DNA from: Bacteroides clarus YIT 12056
GTDB lineage: Bacteria > Bacteroidota > Bacteroidia > Bacteroidales > Bacteroidaceae
DNA: 64,000 nucleotides
Assembly: GCF_900129655.1 (NCBI RefSeq)
Contig: NZ_FQWK01000005.1
Location: 419,433-483,432, forward strand
Reading direction: 5' to 3'
Shown here: piece after piece, positions 1-13,567 of the stretch
Layout: each line of letters starts with the position of its first letter
Position numbering within the stretch: the stretch's first letter is position 1
Made by a program: the position numbers and the translations under genes
The notes under the pieces: generated by a model
The model's database searches: none
Told to the model about the DNA's origin: nothing
The model's input: only the letters and a program-made list of their open reading frames with translations

Positions 1-1
1 T

Positions 2-541
2 AAGGCTAACCAGATGGTGAGAGGTGTTGTATCACTTCCTCACGGTACTGGTAAAGTTACACGCGTTTTGGTGCTTTGTACACCGGATGCTGAAGCTGCT
101 GCAAAAGAAGCCGGAGCTGACTATGTTGGTCTTGACGAATATATTGAAAAGATCAAAAGTGGATGGACTGATATTGATGTAATCATCACTATGCCGTCTA
201 TCATGGGTAAGATTGGTGCACTCGGTCGTGTACTCGGTCCTCGTGGATTGATGCCGAACCCGAAGAGTGGCACTGTAACTATGGATGTTGCTAAAGCTGT
301 AAAAGAAGTAAAACAAGGTAAAATTGACTTCAAGGTTGATAAGAGCGGTATTGTTCACACTTCTATTGGTAAAGTTTCATTTAGTGCTGATCAAATTCGC
401 GACAATGCGAAAGAATTCATCTCTACTTTGAATAAATTGAAACCGACCGCAGCCAAGGGTACATATATCAAGAGTATTTATCTTTCTAGCACGATGAGTG
501 CGGGTATCAAGATTGACCCGAAATCAGTAGAAGAAATCTAA
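2..541 (+). CDS. rplA: 50S ribosomal protein L1 (uL1), 5'-truncated by window edge
   Basis: The C-terminal 179 residues of uL1, the L1-stalk protein that helps release deacylated tRNA from the 23S rRNA E-site region. The family is usually about 230 residues, so roughly the first 50 lie before the window. The reading frame is open from base 2. Recognisable parts are [12 protein letters not shown] and the loop [18 protein letters not shown], typical of domain II and the rRNA-binding face. It is followed after 15 bp by rplJ, the normal order. In other bacteria L1 represses its own operon; the control site would lie outside the window. Confidence 0.97.
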   Translation, partial: KANQMVRGVVSLPHGTGKVTRVLVLCTPDAEAAAKEAGADYVGLDEYIEKIKSGWTDIDVIITMPSIMGKIGALGRVLGPRGLMPNPKSGTVTMDVAKAVKEVKQGKIDFKVDKSGIVHTSIGKVSFSADQIRDNAKEFISTLNKLKPTAAKGTYIKSIYLSSTMSAGIKIDPKSVEEI

Positions 542-556
542 TAAAACGGAGTAATA

Positions 557-1078
557 ATGAGAAAGGAAGATAAAAGTACGATTATTGAGCAGATTGCTGC
601 TACAGTTAAGGAATACGGTCACTTCTATTTGGTAGACACTACTGCTATGAACGCTGCTGATACAAGCGCGTTGAGAGCTTTATGTTTCAAGGCTGACATC
701 AAACTGATGGTAGTTAAGAACACATTGCTTCACAAAGCATTGGAAAGCCTGGAAGAAGATTATTCTCCGCTTTACGACTGCATGAAGGGTACGACAGCTG
801 TAATGTTTTGCAACACAGCGAATGCACCTGCTAAACTGCTGAAAGATAAAGCTAAGAACGGTATTCCCGGATTGAAAGCTGCGTATGCAGAAGAAAGCTT
901 CTATGTTGGTGCTGACCAGTTGGATGCTCTCGTAAGTATCAAGAGTAAGAATGAAGTTATTGCTGAAATCGTTGCTTTGCTGCAATCACCGGCCAAGAAC
1001 GTTATTTCTGCTCTACAATCAGGTGGTAACACCATTCACGGAGTTCTCAAGACTCTCGGTGAACGTCCCGAAGCGTAA
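557..1078 (+). CDS. rplJ: 50S ribosomal protein L10 (uL10)
   Basis: A 173-residue uL10, the base of the L7/L12 stalk. The N-terminal part (about residues 1-130) binds 23S rRNA, and the C-terminal helix (about 135-165, containing LLQSPAKNVISAL) is the docking segment for L12 dimers. It lies 15 bp after rplA and 60 bp before rplL, as in nearly all bacteria. The start ATG at 557 begins MRKEDKS, normal for Bacteroides. No strong Shine-Dalgarno is present (GGAG occurs 5 bp upstream). Confidence 0.97.
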   Translation: MRKEDKSTIIEQIAATVKEYGHFYLVDTTAMNAADTSALRALCFKADIKLMVVKNTLLHKALESLEEDYSPLYDCMKGTTAVMFCNTANAPAKLLKDKAKNGIPGLKAAYAEESFYVGADQLDALVSIKSKNEVIAEIVALLQSPAKNVISALQSGGNTIHGVLKTLGERPEA

Positions 1079-1138
1079 CTTCGGAAACAAAAAAACATCA
1101 ATTTATTTTAGTAATTAAACAATTAAAATCATACAAAA

Positions 1139-1516
1139 ATGGCAGATTTGAAAGCTTTTGCAGAACAATTAGTTAACTTGACAGTAAAAGAAGTTAATGA
1201 ACTTGCAACTATCCTGAAAGAAGAATACGGTATTGAACCTGCTGCTGCAGCTGTTGCTGTTGCTGCTGGTCCTGCAGCTGGTGCTGCTGCTGCCGCTGAA
1301 GAAAAATCTTCTTTCGATGTAGTATTGAAGAGCGCTGGCTCAGCTAAACTTCAAGTAGTTAAAGCCGTTAAGGAAGCTTGCGGTCTTGGTTTGAAGGAAG
1401 CTAAGGACATGGTAGACGGTGCTCCTAGCGTAGTAAAAGAAGGTTTGGCTAAAGACGAAGCAGAATCGTTGAAGAAAACATTGGAAGAAGCTGGAGCTGA
1501 AGTTGAACTTAAATAA
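1139..1516 (+). CDS. rplL: 50S ribosomal protein L7/L12 (bL12)
   Basis: A 125-residue bL12 that forms the flexible stalk recruiting and activating translational GTPases. An N-terminal dimerisation helix (residues 1-32) is followed by an Ala/Gly/Pro hinge (about 36-55) and the globular C-terminal domain (about 58-125) with the [15 protein letters not shown] helix-turn that contacts EF-G and EF-Tu. The gene is followed by a hairpin and T-run before rpoB, which may trim stalk-protein transcripts relative to RNA polymerase transcripts. Confidence 0.98.
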   Translation: MADLKAFAEQLVNLTVKEVNELATILKEEYGIEPAAAAVAVAAGPAAGAAAAAEEKSSFDVVLKSAGSAKLQVVKAVKEACGLGLKEAKDMVDGAPSVVKEGLAKDEAESLKKTLEEAGAEVELK

Positions 1517-1541
1517 CATTAGCCTGTCAATCAGGTAATTC

Positions 1542-1580
1542 GGTAAGGAACCCTTCGTGAAAAGGGTTCTTTACCTTTTT
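1542..1580 (+). terminator. Hairpin plus T-run between rplL and rpoB (attenuator/partial terminator)
   Basis: A 14-bp stem (GGTAAGGAACCCTT at 1542-1555 with AAGGGTTCTTTACC at 1562-1575, one G-U pair) has a 6-nt loop and is followed directly by five T. It looks like an intrinsic terminator. Because rpoB has no obvious TAnnTTTG promoter in the 40 bp that follow, a leaky attenuator is more likely than a full stop, as known for the rplL-rpoB gap in other bacteria. Confidence 0.75.
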
Positions 1581-1621
1581 GTGTATATATTTAAAATTAA
1601 GTTCTACAAATCCATTAACAG

Positions 1622-5434
<3,813 letters not shown>

Positions 5435-5548
5435 ATTGAAATTTGAGAATTGAGGATTGGGAGATGATACCTCTCAACCCTCAGTTCCCGACTTATCAAC
5501 ATTTATTTTTCAATTTTTAATTCTCAATTATCAATTATATATAAAAGT
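5435..5548. repeat. AT-rich inverted repeat in the rpoB-rpoC gap
   Basis: The gap holds two facing AATTGAAATTTGAGAATTGAGG-like and AATTCTCAATTATCAATTAT-like blocks, with a smaller CCTCTCAACCCTCA element between them. The blocks resemble the ATTCTTAATTCTTCATT repeats at about 38.04 and 45.72 kb. It can fold as a weak cruciform or hairpin. A role in processing or modest transcription attenuation is possible but not shown. Confidence 0.5.
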
Positions 5549-8500
5549 ATGGCTTTTAGAAAAGATAACAAGATAAAGAGTAATTTCTCGAAAATCTCTA
5601 TCGGTTTGGCTTCTCCCGAAGAAATCCTGGAGAATTCGAGTGGTGAAGTTTTAAAGCCTGAAACCATCAACTATCGTACGTATAAGCCAGAGCGCGACGG
5701 TTTGTTCTGCGAGCGCATTTTTGGTCCTATCAAGGACTATGAGTGCCATTGCGGTAAGTACAAACGCATCCGTTACAAAGGCATTGTCTGCGACCGTTGC
5801 GGTGTGGAAGTGACAGAAAAGAAAGTACGTCGCGAGCGTATGGGACACATCCAGTTGGTTGTGCCGGTAGCTCACATCTGGTATTTCCGTTCACTTCCTA
5901 ATAAAATCGGTTACTTGTTGGGCTTGCCTACCAAGAAACTCGATGCCATTATCTACTACGAGCGTTATGTGGTTATCCAGCCGGGTGTATTGGAAGGCGA
6001 GGTAGCACAGTTCGATTTGCTCGAAGAAGGAGAATACCTGGATCTGTTGGACAAGTTGCCAAGCGACAACCAGTACCTTGAAGATTCAGACCCCAATAAG
6101 TTTGTTGCTAAGATGGGTGCGGAAGCTATTTACGACCTGCTGTCACGCATCGACCTCGACTCATTGTCTTACGACCTGCGTAACCGTGCGGGCAGCGATG
6201 CTTCGCAACAGCGCAAGAGTGAAGCTTTGAAGCGTCTGCAAGTAGTCGAGTCTTTCCGTGCATCACGCGGACGTAACAAGCCCGAGTGGATGATTGTACG
6301 TATCGTGCCGGTTATCCCACCCGAACTCCGTCCGTTGGTACCGTTAGATGGCGGACGTTTCGCCACTTCCGACCTGAACGACCTTTACCGTCGCGTTATC
6401 ATCCGTAACAACCGCTTGAAGAGATTGATTGAAATCAAGGCTCCCGAAGTGATTTTGCGTAATGAGAAGCGCATGTTGCAGGAGGCTGTCGACTCATTGT
6501 TCGATAACTCCCGTAAGTCGAGTGCGGTGAAGACCGATGCCAACCGTCCTTTGAAGTCCCTTTCCGACAGTTTGAAAGGTAAGCAGGGACGTTTCCGTCA
6601 GAACCTGCTGGGTAAGCGCGTCGACTATTCCGCACGTTCCGTAATCGTTGTAGGTCCGGAATTGAAGATGGGCGAGTGCGGTATTCCTAAACTCATGGCA
6701 GCCGAACTCTACAAGCCGTTTATCATCCGCAAGCTCATCGAGCGCGGTATCGTAAAGACGGTGAAGAGTGCCAAGAAGATTGTAGATCGCAAGGAACCCG
6801 TTATCTGGGACATACTGGAACACGTAATGAAAGGACATCCGGTATTGCTGAACCGTGCCCCGACACTTCACCGTCTGGGTATTCAGGCATTCCAGCCTAA
6901 GATGATTGAAGGTAAGGCAATCCAGTTGCATCCGTTGGCATGTACGGCATTCAACGCCGACTTTGACGGTGACCAAATGGCCGTTCACTTGCCTTTGAGC
7001 AACGAAGCTATTCTGGAAGCGCAGATGCTGATGCTCCAGTCACATAATATCCTGAACCCTGCCAACGGTGCGCCTATCACAGTGCCTGCACAGGATATGG
7101 TACTCGGTTTGTACTATATCACCAAGTTGCGTAAGGGAGCTAAGGGTGAAGGCCTTACTTTCTACGGCCCCGAAGAAGCGCTTATTGCCTACAACGAAGG
7201 CAAGTGCGATATCCACGCGCCTATCAGCGTTATCGTTAAGGACATTGACGAAAACGGCAATGTAGTGGATAAGATGATGCACGACACTTCGGTAGGCCGT
7301 GTTATTGTAAACGAAATCGTACCTGCCAAAGCGGGTTACATCAATACGATTATTTCCAAGAAGTCACTTCGTGACATCATCAGCCACGTAATCAAGGTTT
7401 GTGGTGTGGCAGAAGCGGCCGAATTCCTCGACGGAATTAAGAACCTCGGTTATCAGATGGCCTTCAAGGGCGGTCTTTCGTTCAACTTGGGCGATATCAT
7501 CATTCCCGAAGAGAAGGAAGCGCTGGTACAGAAAGGTTACGAAGAAGTAGAGCAGGTAATCAACAACTATAACATGGGTTTCATCACCAACAACGAGCGT
7601 TACAACCAGGTAATCGACATCTGGACACACGTAAACTCCGAGTTGTCAAACATCCTGATGAAAACCATTTCAAGCGACGACCAGGGATTCAACTCCGTAT
7701 ACATGATGTTGGATTCGGGAGCCCGTGGTTCTAAGGAACAGATTCGTCAGCTTTCCGGTATGCGTGGTTTGATGGCGAAGCCTCAGAAGGCAGGTGCCGA
7801 AGGTGGTCAGATTATCGAGAATCCGATTCTTTCTAACTTTAAGGAAGGTCTTTCCGTGTTGGAGTACTTTATCTCTACCCACGGTGCCCGTAAGGGTCTT
7901 GCCGATACCGCTTTGAAGACAGCCGATGCCGGATACCTGACCCGTCGTCTGGTCGACGTGTCTCACGATGTGATTATCAATGAAGAAGACTGCGGTACGC
8001 TTCGCGGACTGGTTTGTACGGCTTTGAAGAACAACGATGAAACAATCGCCACGCTGTACGAACGTATCCTGGGACGTGTATCCGTACATGATATCGTTCA
8101 CCCTACAACCGGCGAATTGCTTGTTGCAGGCGGTGAGGAAATTACCGAAGCCATTGCGCAGAAGATTGAGGACTCTCCGATTGAGAGCGTTGAAATCCGT
8201 TCTGTATTGACTTGTGAATCCAAGAAAGGTGTTTGCGCCAAGTGTTACGGACGTAACCTGGCTACCAGCCGCATGGTTCAGAAGGGTGAAGCTGTCGGCG
8301 TAATAGCCGCACAGTCCATCGGTGAGCCGGGTACGCAGTTGACGTTGCGTACGTTCCACGCCGGTGGTACGGCGGCCAACATCGCTGCCAACGCAAGTAT
8401 CGTTGCCAAAAATCCTTCCCGTCTGGAATTCGAAGAGCTCCGTACGGTAGATATCATTGACGAAGCAGGCGAACCCGCAAAAGTAGTGGTAGGTCGTTTG

Positions 8501-9844
8501 GCCGAAGTGCGCTTCGTAGATGTCAATACTGGTATCGTGCTTTCCACACACAACGTACCCTACGGTTCTACGCTCTACGCAGCCGACGGCGAAGTGGTAG
8601 AGAAAGGCAAGTTGATTGCCCGTTGGGACCCGTTCAACGCGGTTATCATTACTGAAGCTACCGGTAAGATTGAGTTTGAAGGCGTTATCGAGAACGTTAC
8701 CTATAAGGTGGAATCCGATGAATCTACCGGTTTGCGCGAAATCATCATCATCGAGTCTAAGGACAAGACGAAGGTTCCTACTGCGCATATCATGACCGAG
8801 GCCGGCGAGCTTATCCGTACTTACAACCTTCCTGTGGGCGGCCACGTGGTAGTAGAAGACGGACAGAAAGTAAAAGCCGGTGAAGTAATCGTGAAGATTC
8901 CGCGTGCCGTTGGTAAGGCGGGTGATATCACGGGTGGTCTTCCTCGTGTCACTGAATTGTTCGAGGCCCGTAATCCGTCTAACCCTGCCGTGGTTTCCGA
9001 AATCGACGGTGAGGTTACAATGGGTAAAGTGAAACGCGGTAACCGTGAAATCATCGTTACCTCTAAGACCGGAGAAGTCAAAAAGTACCTTGTGCCGCTG
9101 TCTAAGCAGATTCTGGTACAGGAGAACGACTACGTGCGTGCCGGTACTCCGTTGTCCGACGGTGCCATTACGCCTGCCGATATCCTTGCCATTAAAGGTC
9201 CTACGGCTGTACAGGAATATATCGTGAACGAAGTACAAGACGTTTACCGTCTGCAAGGTGTGAAGATTAACGACAAGCACTTTGAAATCATCGTTCGCCA
9301 GATGATGCGTAAGGTTGAAATCGACGAGCCGGGCGATACCCGCTTCCTGGAACAACAGGTAGTGGACAAGCTCGAGTTCATGGAAGAAAACGACCGTATC
9401 TGGGGTAAGAAGGTAGTAGTAGACGCCGGAGATTCTCAGAACCTGCAACCGGGACAGATTGTCACTGCCCGCAAGCTGCGTGACGAGAACTCCATGCTGA
9501 AACGTCGCGACTTGAACCCCGTTTCGGTACGTGATGCAGTGCCCGCTACTTCTACACAGATTCTTCAGGGTATTACCCGTGCCGCTTTGCAGACTTCGAG
9601 CTTCATGTCGGCCGCTTCCTTCCAGGAAACGACGAAGGTGCTCAATGAAGCCGCTATCAACGGTAAGGTAGACCGTTTGGAAGGTATGAAGGAGAATGTT
9701 ATCTGCGGTCACTTGATTCCTGCCGGTACAGGCCAGCGTGAGTTCGACAAGGTCATTGTCGGTTCAAAAGAAGAGTACGACCGTATGCTTGCCAATAAGA
9801 AAACGGTGCTCGACTATGCTGTGGATGATAAAGTAGAAGAGTAA
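5549..9844 (+). CDS. rpoC: DNA-directed RNA polymerase subunit beta'
   Basis: A full-length beta' subunit (1431 residues). The N-terminal zinc-binding region ([20 protein letters not shown], about residues 66-88) and the catalytic magnesium loop [12 protein letters not shown] (about 470) are intact. A second zinc site ([13 protein letters not shown], about 890) and the trigger-loop/bridge-helix region ([25 protein letters not shown]) are also present. It ends in an acidic tail and is followed 37 bp later by a strong intrinsic terminator, so the rpoBC transcript probably stops here and does not run into the str genes. Confidence 0.99.
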   Translation: MAFRKDNKIKSNFSKISIGLASPEEILENSSGEVLKPETINYRTYKPERDGLFCERIFGPIKDYECHCGKYKRIRYKGIVCDRCGVEVTEKKVRRERMGHIQLVVPVAHIWYFRSLPNKIGYLLGLPTKKLDAIIYYERYVVIQPGVLEGEVAQFDLLEEGEYLDLLDKLPSDNQYLEDSDPNKFVAKMGAEAIYDLLSRIDLDSLSYDLRNRAGSDASQQRKSEALKRLQVVESFRASRGRNKPEWMIVRIVPVIPPELRPLVPLDGGRFATSDLNDLYRRVIIRNNRLKRLIEIKAPEVILRNEKRMLQEAVDSLFDNSRKSSAVKTDANRPLKSLSDSLKGKQGRFRQNLLGKRVDYSARSVIVVGPELKMGECGIPKLMAAELYKPFIIRKLIERGIVKTVKSAKKIVDRKEPVIWDILEHVMKGHPVLLNRAPTLHRLGIQAFQPKMIEGKAIQLHPLACTAFNADFDGDQMAVHLPLSNEAILEAQMLMLQSHNILNPANGAPITVPAQDMVLGLYYITKLRKGAKGEGLTFYGPEEALIAYNEGKCDIHAPISVIVKDIDENGNVVDKMMHDTSVGRVIVNEIVPAKAGYINTIISKKSLRDIISHVIKVCGVAEAAEFLDGIKNLGYQMAFKGGLSFNLGDIIIPEEKEALVQKGYEEVEQVINNYNMGFITNNERYNQVIDIWTHVNSELSNILMKTISSDDQGFNSVYMMLDSGARGSKEQIRQLSGMRGLMAKPQKAGAEGGQIIENPILSNFKEGLSVLEYFISTHGARKGLADTALKTADAGYLTRRLVDVSHDVIINEEDCGTLRGLVCTALKNNDETIATLYERILGRVSVHDIVHPTTGELLVAGGEEITEAIAQKIEDSPIESVEIRSVLTCESKKGVCAKCYGRNLATSRMVQKGEAVGVIAAQSIGEPGTQLTLRTFHAGGTAANIAANASIVAKNPSRLEFEELRTVDIIDEAGEPAKVVVGRLAEVRFVDVNTGIVLSTHNVPYGSTLYAADGEVVEKGKLIARWDPFNAVIITEATGKIEFEGVIENVTYKVESDESTGLREIIIIESKDKTKVPTAHIMTEAGELIRTYNLPVGGHVVVEDGQKVKAGEVIVKIPRAVGKAGDITGGLPRVTELFEARNPSNPAVVSEIDGEVTMGKVKRGNREIIVTSKTGEVKKYLVPLSKQILVQENDYVRAGTPLSDGAITPADILAIKGPTAVQEYIVNEVQDVYRLQGVKINDKHFEIIVRQMMRKVEIDEPGDTRFLEQQVVDKLEFMEENDRIWGKKVVVDAGDSQNLQPGQIVTARKLRDENSMLKRRDLNPVSVRDAVPATSTQILQGITRAALQTSSFMSAASFQETTKVLNEAAINGKVDRLEGMKENVICGHLIPAGTGQREFDKVIVGSKEEYDRMLANKKTVLDYAVDDKVEE

Positions 9845-9880
9845 TATACTACGCTAATACAATCAGTGATTTTTATAATG

Positions 9881-9914
9881 AAAAAAGAGAGCCTTGCAAG
9901 AGGTTCTCTTTTTT
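9881..9914 (+). terminator. Intrinsic terminator after rpoC
   Basis: The inverted repeat AAAAAAGAGAGCCT / AGGTTCTCTTTTTT (9881-9894 and 9901-9914, one mismatch, 6-nt loop) ends in six T on the plus strand and starts with six A, so it could also work for the minus-strand pseudogenes that converge on it. Confidence 0.85.
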
Positions 9915-9969
9915 CTTTTATCACATGGAGACAAGAAACTTTTGGATGGATATGGGGAAGATGGAGAGT

Positions 9970-10843
9970 TTACTTGCAATGCTTCAGCATATACTCCATT
10001 GGCGGCACATAGTCTCCGATGGCGGTTATGCTCTTGTTGTGTCCGAAGTAAACGTTCCCTGTTTCACCGTTACGGTATTTCGCCACCATGATTACACCCA
10101 GTCCGTCGGACGGATAGCCGCTCTCCCTGCATCTCTATACTGTAAAACACCACATGCCGTCCGGCGCTTGCAGCGGCTTTTGCCAGATGCAGGGCTATGG
10201 CAGTCTTGCCCACCGAGGGACGGGCGGCGATGATGTTCAGGTCGCACGCTTGCCAACCGGACGTCAGGCGGTCTAATCCGGCCAGTCCGGTGGGTATGCC
10301 CGTTACGCCGTTCTTGGTGTTTCCGATGCGCTGCTCCGCTTTGGCTATGGTCTCTTCCATAAGCTGCTGCATAGGGCGCAACTGTTACGTCCAGCTACAT
10401 TTGTTTTCGATACGGTCTGTCAGCAGGTGCCGGACGTTCAGTATATCTTCGATGTCGTAGGTAGGGTCCTCGGACCGGGAAGTCAGGCTGTTGATACCTA
10501 CAATCAGTTCACGTCTCAGGTAGCGGTCTTTGATAAGCTAGGCGTGCAGTTCGATGTGTGCCGAACTCGTCACTTTCGATGATAGACGGACGATGCCGTA
10601 TGCACCGCCTGCTTCATCCAATTTACCTCGCTTTTGTAAAGCCTCTTTCACTGTCAGTATGTCTATCGGTTCGTTGTTGCGGTGCATGTTTTCAAGCACC
10701 GCATACAACGTTTGTTCCTTTTCGTGATAGAACATCTCCGGGCGCAGCGTCTGTGCCACCAGCGGGAAAGCTTTTTTCTCTATCATCAGTGCTCCAAGCA
10801 CTGCCTTTTCTATCTCCGTTATTTGAAAATTCGTAGTATCCAC
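9970..10843 (-). pseudogene. Decayed DnaB-like replicative helicase
   Basis: Read on the minus strand, this starts MDTTNFQITEIEKAVLGALM (DnaB N-terminal domain) and passes an in-frame TAG (HA*LIKDRYLRREL, about 10.53 kb) and an in-frame TAA (SWT*QLRPMQQ, about 10.38 kb). It then enters the RecA-like domain with Walker A RPSVGKTA. Near 10.12 kb the frame changes and the sequence jumps to the extreme C-terminus (MVAKYRNGETGNVYFGHN), so roughly 180 residues of the ATPase core are missing. DnaB-like helicases are about 450-500 residues; only about 290 codons remain. It cannot encode a working helicase. It lies 78 bp after the initiator-like remnant, as in phage or ICE replication modules. Confidence 0.88.
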
Positions 10844-10920
10844 TCTGTTTTGTTTTTTTATGTTTTTCCCCTGCTATCTCATATTTCACCCATTATGCTT
10901 TGCCTTTCCTCTCGCTTTTG

Positions 10921-11470
10921 TCAGTACCCGTCTTCCTCGTCCAAAGAACATTTGTCAGCCAGATAGCTTATCGCCTGTTTGTAATAGCGTATATTGGCCA
11001 GCCCTTCGTAGTAGGGTATCTGCTCTATCGCCATGTTGCGTTCTTCGGAGGAGAGGCGCAGCCATTCTCGGCGGGTGCGCCCTATGCTCCGCTTGGGCAA
11101 GAGGGTGAGGTCGTGATATGCCTGCCAGAAGCGGTCGAACTGTTCGTCCCGGCAGAAAATCCACTACATGGATGTGGGCAAGGCTATGGTCTATGCTGTA
11201 CTTTATCAGTTGCAGTTTTTGCAAATTCAGGAAGAATCGGAGAACGCGGGTTTTGCTCCAGCGGAAAAGGCGTGCCCAGGTGTCGAGGCTCTTAATGGAG
11301 TCGCCGCACGGGCAGGTTATCGTCCGGCCATAGAGCGTCATGCTGCCTTCGCGGTAGTTGACGTTGGTGATAAGGATGCAGTAGGCTTCCGTTTCGCTGG
11401 CGGGAGAGAAGTGGTGAAAAGGATGGGGAGCGAATGAGCGAGTGTGCAAGGCTCCGGTTCTGGATACATC
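10921..11470 (-). pseudogene. Frameshifted replication-initiator-like (DnaD/phage-type) remnant
   Basis: Minus-strand reading gives ETEAYCILITNVNY, GRTITCPCGDSIKSLDTWARLF and RWSKTRVLRFFLNLQKLQLI, which resemble the winged-helix N-terminal part of Bacteroides phage/ICE replication proteins (recalled family pattern, not searched). Near 11.155 kb the frame changes; the continuation DEQFDRFWQAYHDLTLLPKRS ... YKQAISYLADKCSLDEEDGY ends at a TGA at 10921-10923. The N-terminus is unclear. It sits immediately upstream of the dead DnaB-like gene on the same strand. The family assignment is tentative; the frameshifted state is clear. Confidence 0.7.
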
Positions 11471-11528
11471 CGCATACCCGGGCAACCGTCGGCAACGTTC
11501 GCCGGTCGGCCTTACTTCCTCTTTGCAG

Positions 11529-11536
11529 TATCTTTG
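11529..11536 (+). promoter_or_regulatory. TATCTTTG -7 box for the HU-like gene
   Basis: This matches the Bacteroides -7 consensus TAnnTTTG and lies 67 bp before the HU-like start codon. No clear TTG -33 element is seen at 19-21 bp upstream. Confidence 0.5.
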
Positions 11537-11602
11537 TTTTACCAAGCCGGCGAAGTGAACATAAAGATAGTATTCATTTAAAATCAAAAAGGAGACAAAA
11601 GT

Positions 11603-12088
11603 ATGGCTATTGTATTTAAAAAGGCATTGTGTAAGAATGTGGCGGATAAGTCGGCGGTGGCAAAGTATCATCTGCAGTTGCTTACTTTAGGGCAGAACGT
11701 AGGCATCGACCGCATGGTTTATCAGATGAAAGAGAACAGTTCACTTTCCAAAGGAGATATCTTCAGTGTGATTGCCAATTTCGTGGAGTGTATGCGTACG
11801 AATCTATATAACGGACATTCGGTAAATATCCGCGACTTTGGAGTGTTCAGCCTCTCGGCGCGTACCGAAGGTGCGGAAGCGGAAAAGGATTGTACGGCGA
11901 AGAAGATTCGGACGGTACGTATCAATTTCCGCCCCTCTATCGGCGTACGTCCCGACCCCGCTTCCACACGTGCGGAAGATGCCATGGAGTTTGTAGACTT
12001 GCAGACTTATCTGGATTCCCAGAAGGGTAACGGCGGGAATGGCGCCGCCGCCGGTAATGACGGGGAAGAAGAGAATTCGTTGGGATGA
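11603..12088 (+). CDS. HU family DNA-binding protein (HU-like, long form)
   Basis: A 161-residue protein. Residues about 1-115 follow the Bacteroidetes HU-like (HU-HIG) pattern: a strand MAIVFKKALCKNV, helices through LSKGDIFSVIANFVECMRTNL, then NGHSVNIRDFGVFSLSARTEG and a basic strand KKIRTVRINFRPS before PDPASTR. A Gly/Asn/Glu-rich tail follows (about 125-161). Such genes commonly accompany phage and conjugative-element modules in Bacteroides rather than being the housekeeping HU. It is divergent from the pseudogenised replication genes and seems intact. Role inferred: nucleoid-type DNA bending for the former element. Confidence 0.8.
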   Translation: MAIVFKKALCKNVADKSAVAKYHLQLLTLGQNVGIDRMVYQMKENSSLSKGDIFSVIANFVECMRTNLYNGHSVNIRDFGVFSLSARTEGAEAEKDCTAKKIRTVRINFRPSIGVRPDPASTRAEDAMEFVDLQTYLDSQKGNGGNGAAAGNDGEEENSLG

Positions 12089-12129
12089 ACCGTATCTGTG
12101 TGGTATGAACGAAAATAATGGAATGAAAG

Positions 12130-12435
12130 ATGAAAGCGATTATTGAAAAGGTGTTGGAATGTCTGATGGCATTCCTTCCGTTCCTGTCCAAACGAGGCAA
12201 GAAGAAAATGGAGAAAATGAAAGAGTTCAGCGAATTGGTCAGAGAACAGTATGCGTTCCTGGTCGGGCAGTTGGAGAAAGTGCTACAGGATTATTTCGGG
12301 CTGAATACGCGGGTCAAAGAAATGCATACCGAAATATTCTCGTTGAAAACGAAGCTGGTAAAAGAACTGCCCCGCCGGTGCATGCGTGAGAGTTGTGATA
12401 AAAGACAATCGGAAAATAGCGTAACGGCAATATAG
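12130..12435 (+). CDS. Small hypothetical protein, putative coiled coil, with the HU-like gene
   Basis: A 101-residue protein starting MKAIIEKVLECLMAFLPFLS, with an amphipathic/hydrophobic N-terminus, a lysine-rich patch (KRGKKKMEKMKEF) and a predicted helical stretch through about residue 85 (REQYAFLVGQLEKVLQDYF ... TEIFSLKTKLVKEL). It begins 41 bp after the HU-like gene and ends just before a terminator, so the two probably form one operon. Similar small proteins are found next to HU-like genes in Bacteroides accessory modules (recalled, not searched). No function can be assigned. Confidence 0.6.
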   Translation: MKAIIEKVLECLMAFLPFLSKRGKKKMEKMKEFSELVREQYAFLVGQLEKVLQDYFGLNTRVKEMHTEIFSLKTKLVKELPRRCMRESCDKRQSENSVTAI

Positions 12436-12441
12436 AGGTTT

Positions 12442-12480
12442 CGCCCTTGCAGGTTGACAGGCTTGCAGGGGCGGACTTCT
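12442..12480 (+). terminator. Terminator after the HU-like operon
   Basis: Arms CGCCCTTGCAGG (12442-12453) and CTTGCAGGGGCG (12462-12473) pair with two mismatches or wobbles over an 8-nt loop and are followed by a T-rich stretch. Confidence 0.65.
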
Positions 12481-12520
12481 TTATTCTTTCCGGCAGGCGG
12501 CTGCTTTTGCTTCGAAGTAT

Positions 12521-12552
12521 TTTGTATGTTCTGAACGAAAGAAGTATATTTG
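12521..12552 (+). promoter_or_regulatory. Promoter of the DUF3467 gene
   Basis: TTTG at 12521-12524 and TATATTTG at 12545-12552 are separated by 20 bp, a full match to the Bacteroides -33/-7 promoter. Transcription should start near 12558, about 15 bp before the start codon. Confidence 0.75.
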
Positions 12553-12572
12553 CCTCTTAATTATAATAATGT

Positions 12573-12893
12573 ATGGATAATATGGAAAATCAAGAGAATA
12601 ATAACGGACAGTTGCAGATAGAGCTGAAAGAAGAGGTGGCGCAAGGCACTTATGCCAATCTTGCCATCATCACTCACTCCAGCTCGGAGTTTATCATGGA
12701 TTTTATACGGGTGATGCCGGGGATGCCCAAGGCCGGAGTGCAGTCGCGCATTGTGCTGGCGCCCGAGCACGCCAAACGCCTGCTGCGCGCGCTTGAAGAA
12801 AATATAGGTAAATACGAACGCGCTTTCGGTTCTATCCGTATGCCGGACGAGCAACCTCTTCCGCCGCTGCCCAACATTAAGGGGGAAGCATAA
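12573..12893 (+). CDS. DUF3467 domain-containing protein
   Basis: A 106-residue protein with the DUF3467 pattern: LQIELKEEVAQGTYANLAIITHSSSEFIMDF, a PGMPKAGVQSRIVLAPEHAKRLL core, and a proline-rich acidic tail. Its molecular role is unknown. In Bacteroides it usually lies between rpoC and rpsL; here a 2.6-kb decayed element has been inserted between rpoC and this gene. It has its own promoter, and another separates it from rpsL. ATG 12573 is used; ATG 12582 (MENQEN) is an equally possible start. Confidence 0.9.
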   Translation: MDNMENQENNNGQLQIELKEEVAQGTYANLAIITHSSSEFIMDFIRVMPGMPKAGVQSRIVLAPEHAKRLLRALEENIGKYERAFGSIRMPDEQPLPPLPNIKGEA

Positions 12894-12917
12894 AATCAAA
12901 AAAAAACTTGTAGTGCA

Positions 12918-12947
12918 TTGATTATTCAAAACTTATTAGTATCTTTG
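12918..12947 (+). promoter_or_regulatory. Promoter of the str operon (rpsL)
   Basis: TTG at 12918-12920 and TATCTTTG at 12940-12947 with a 19-bp spacer match the Bacteroides consensus. It leaves a leader of about 55 nt before rpsL. Confidence 0.8.
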
Positions 12948-13010
12948 CAGCCCAAAAGTGTATAGTTTTGAATTAATATAAACAATAATATATAACTAAA
13001 AACAATTAAA

Positions 13011-13412
13011 ATGCCTACAATTCAGCAATTAGTAAGAAAAGGACGCGAGGTTTTGGTAGAGAAAAGTAAGTCTCCCGCCTTGGATTCTTGTCCTCAAAGA
13101 CGTGGCGTTTGCGTGAGAGTGTACACTACCACTCCGAAGAAACCGAATTCAGCTATGCGTAAAGTAGCTCGTGTGCGTTTGACCAACGGTAAAGAGGTGA
13201 ACTCTTACATTCCGGGAGAAGGTCACAACTTGCAGGAACACTCAATCGTATTGGTACGCGGCGGTCGTGTAAAAGACCTTCCGGGTGTACGTTATCACAT
13301 CGTTCGTGGTACTTTGGATACAGCAGGCGTTGCCAACCGTACTCAAAGACGTTCCAAATACGGTGCTAAGCGTCCGAAACCGGGGCAGGCCGCTCCCGCT
13401 AAGAAGAAATAA
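13011..13412 (+). CDS. rpsL: 30S ribosomal protein S12 (uS12)
   Basis: A 133-residue uS12 in the decoding centre. The conserved loop [12 protein letters not shown] and the later [15 protein letters not shown] block carry the usual streptomycin-sensitive residues. The C-terminus has a basic extension ([14 protein letters not shown]). It is the first gene of the str block, with a dedicated promoter, and is separated from rpsG by 155 bp in which no further gene or clear signal is seen. Confidence 0.98.
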   Translation: MPTIQQLVRKGREVLVEKSKSPALDSCPQRRGVCVRVYTTTPKKPNSAMRKVARVRLTNGKEVNSYIPGEGHNLQEHSIVLVRGGRVKDLPGVRYHIVRGTLDTAGVANRTQRRSKYGAKRPKPGQAAPAKKK

Positions 13413-13567
13413 TCAAGCGGCCGAAGCTGATAAACAGTAAAATTAAAAGTAATAACTTACGTTTTAGTTTGTTGGAAATGCTAAAGGTTGAGTAAACACT
13501 CCGGTGGGAGAGTTGAAGAAAACAGAAGTAAACAACCAAGAACGAAAAACATTATTCTTTCAGACAA

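Noticed and set aside
7670..9712. 680-codon minus-strand ORF inside rpoC
   Set aside because: It is a shadow of rpoC, which is fully conserved in the forward frame; the reverse translation has no recognisable domains.
10860..11437. Several plus-strand ORFs opposite the initiator-like remnant
   Set aside because: They are antisense to the recognisable but frameshifted minus-strand protein.
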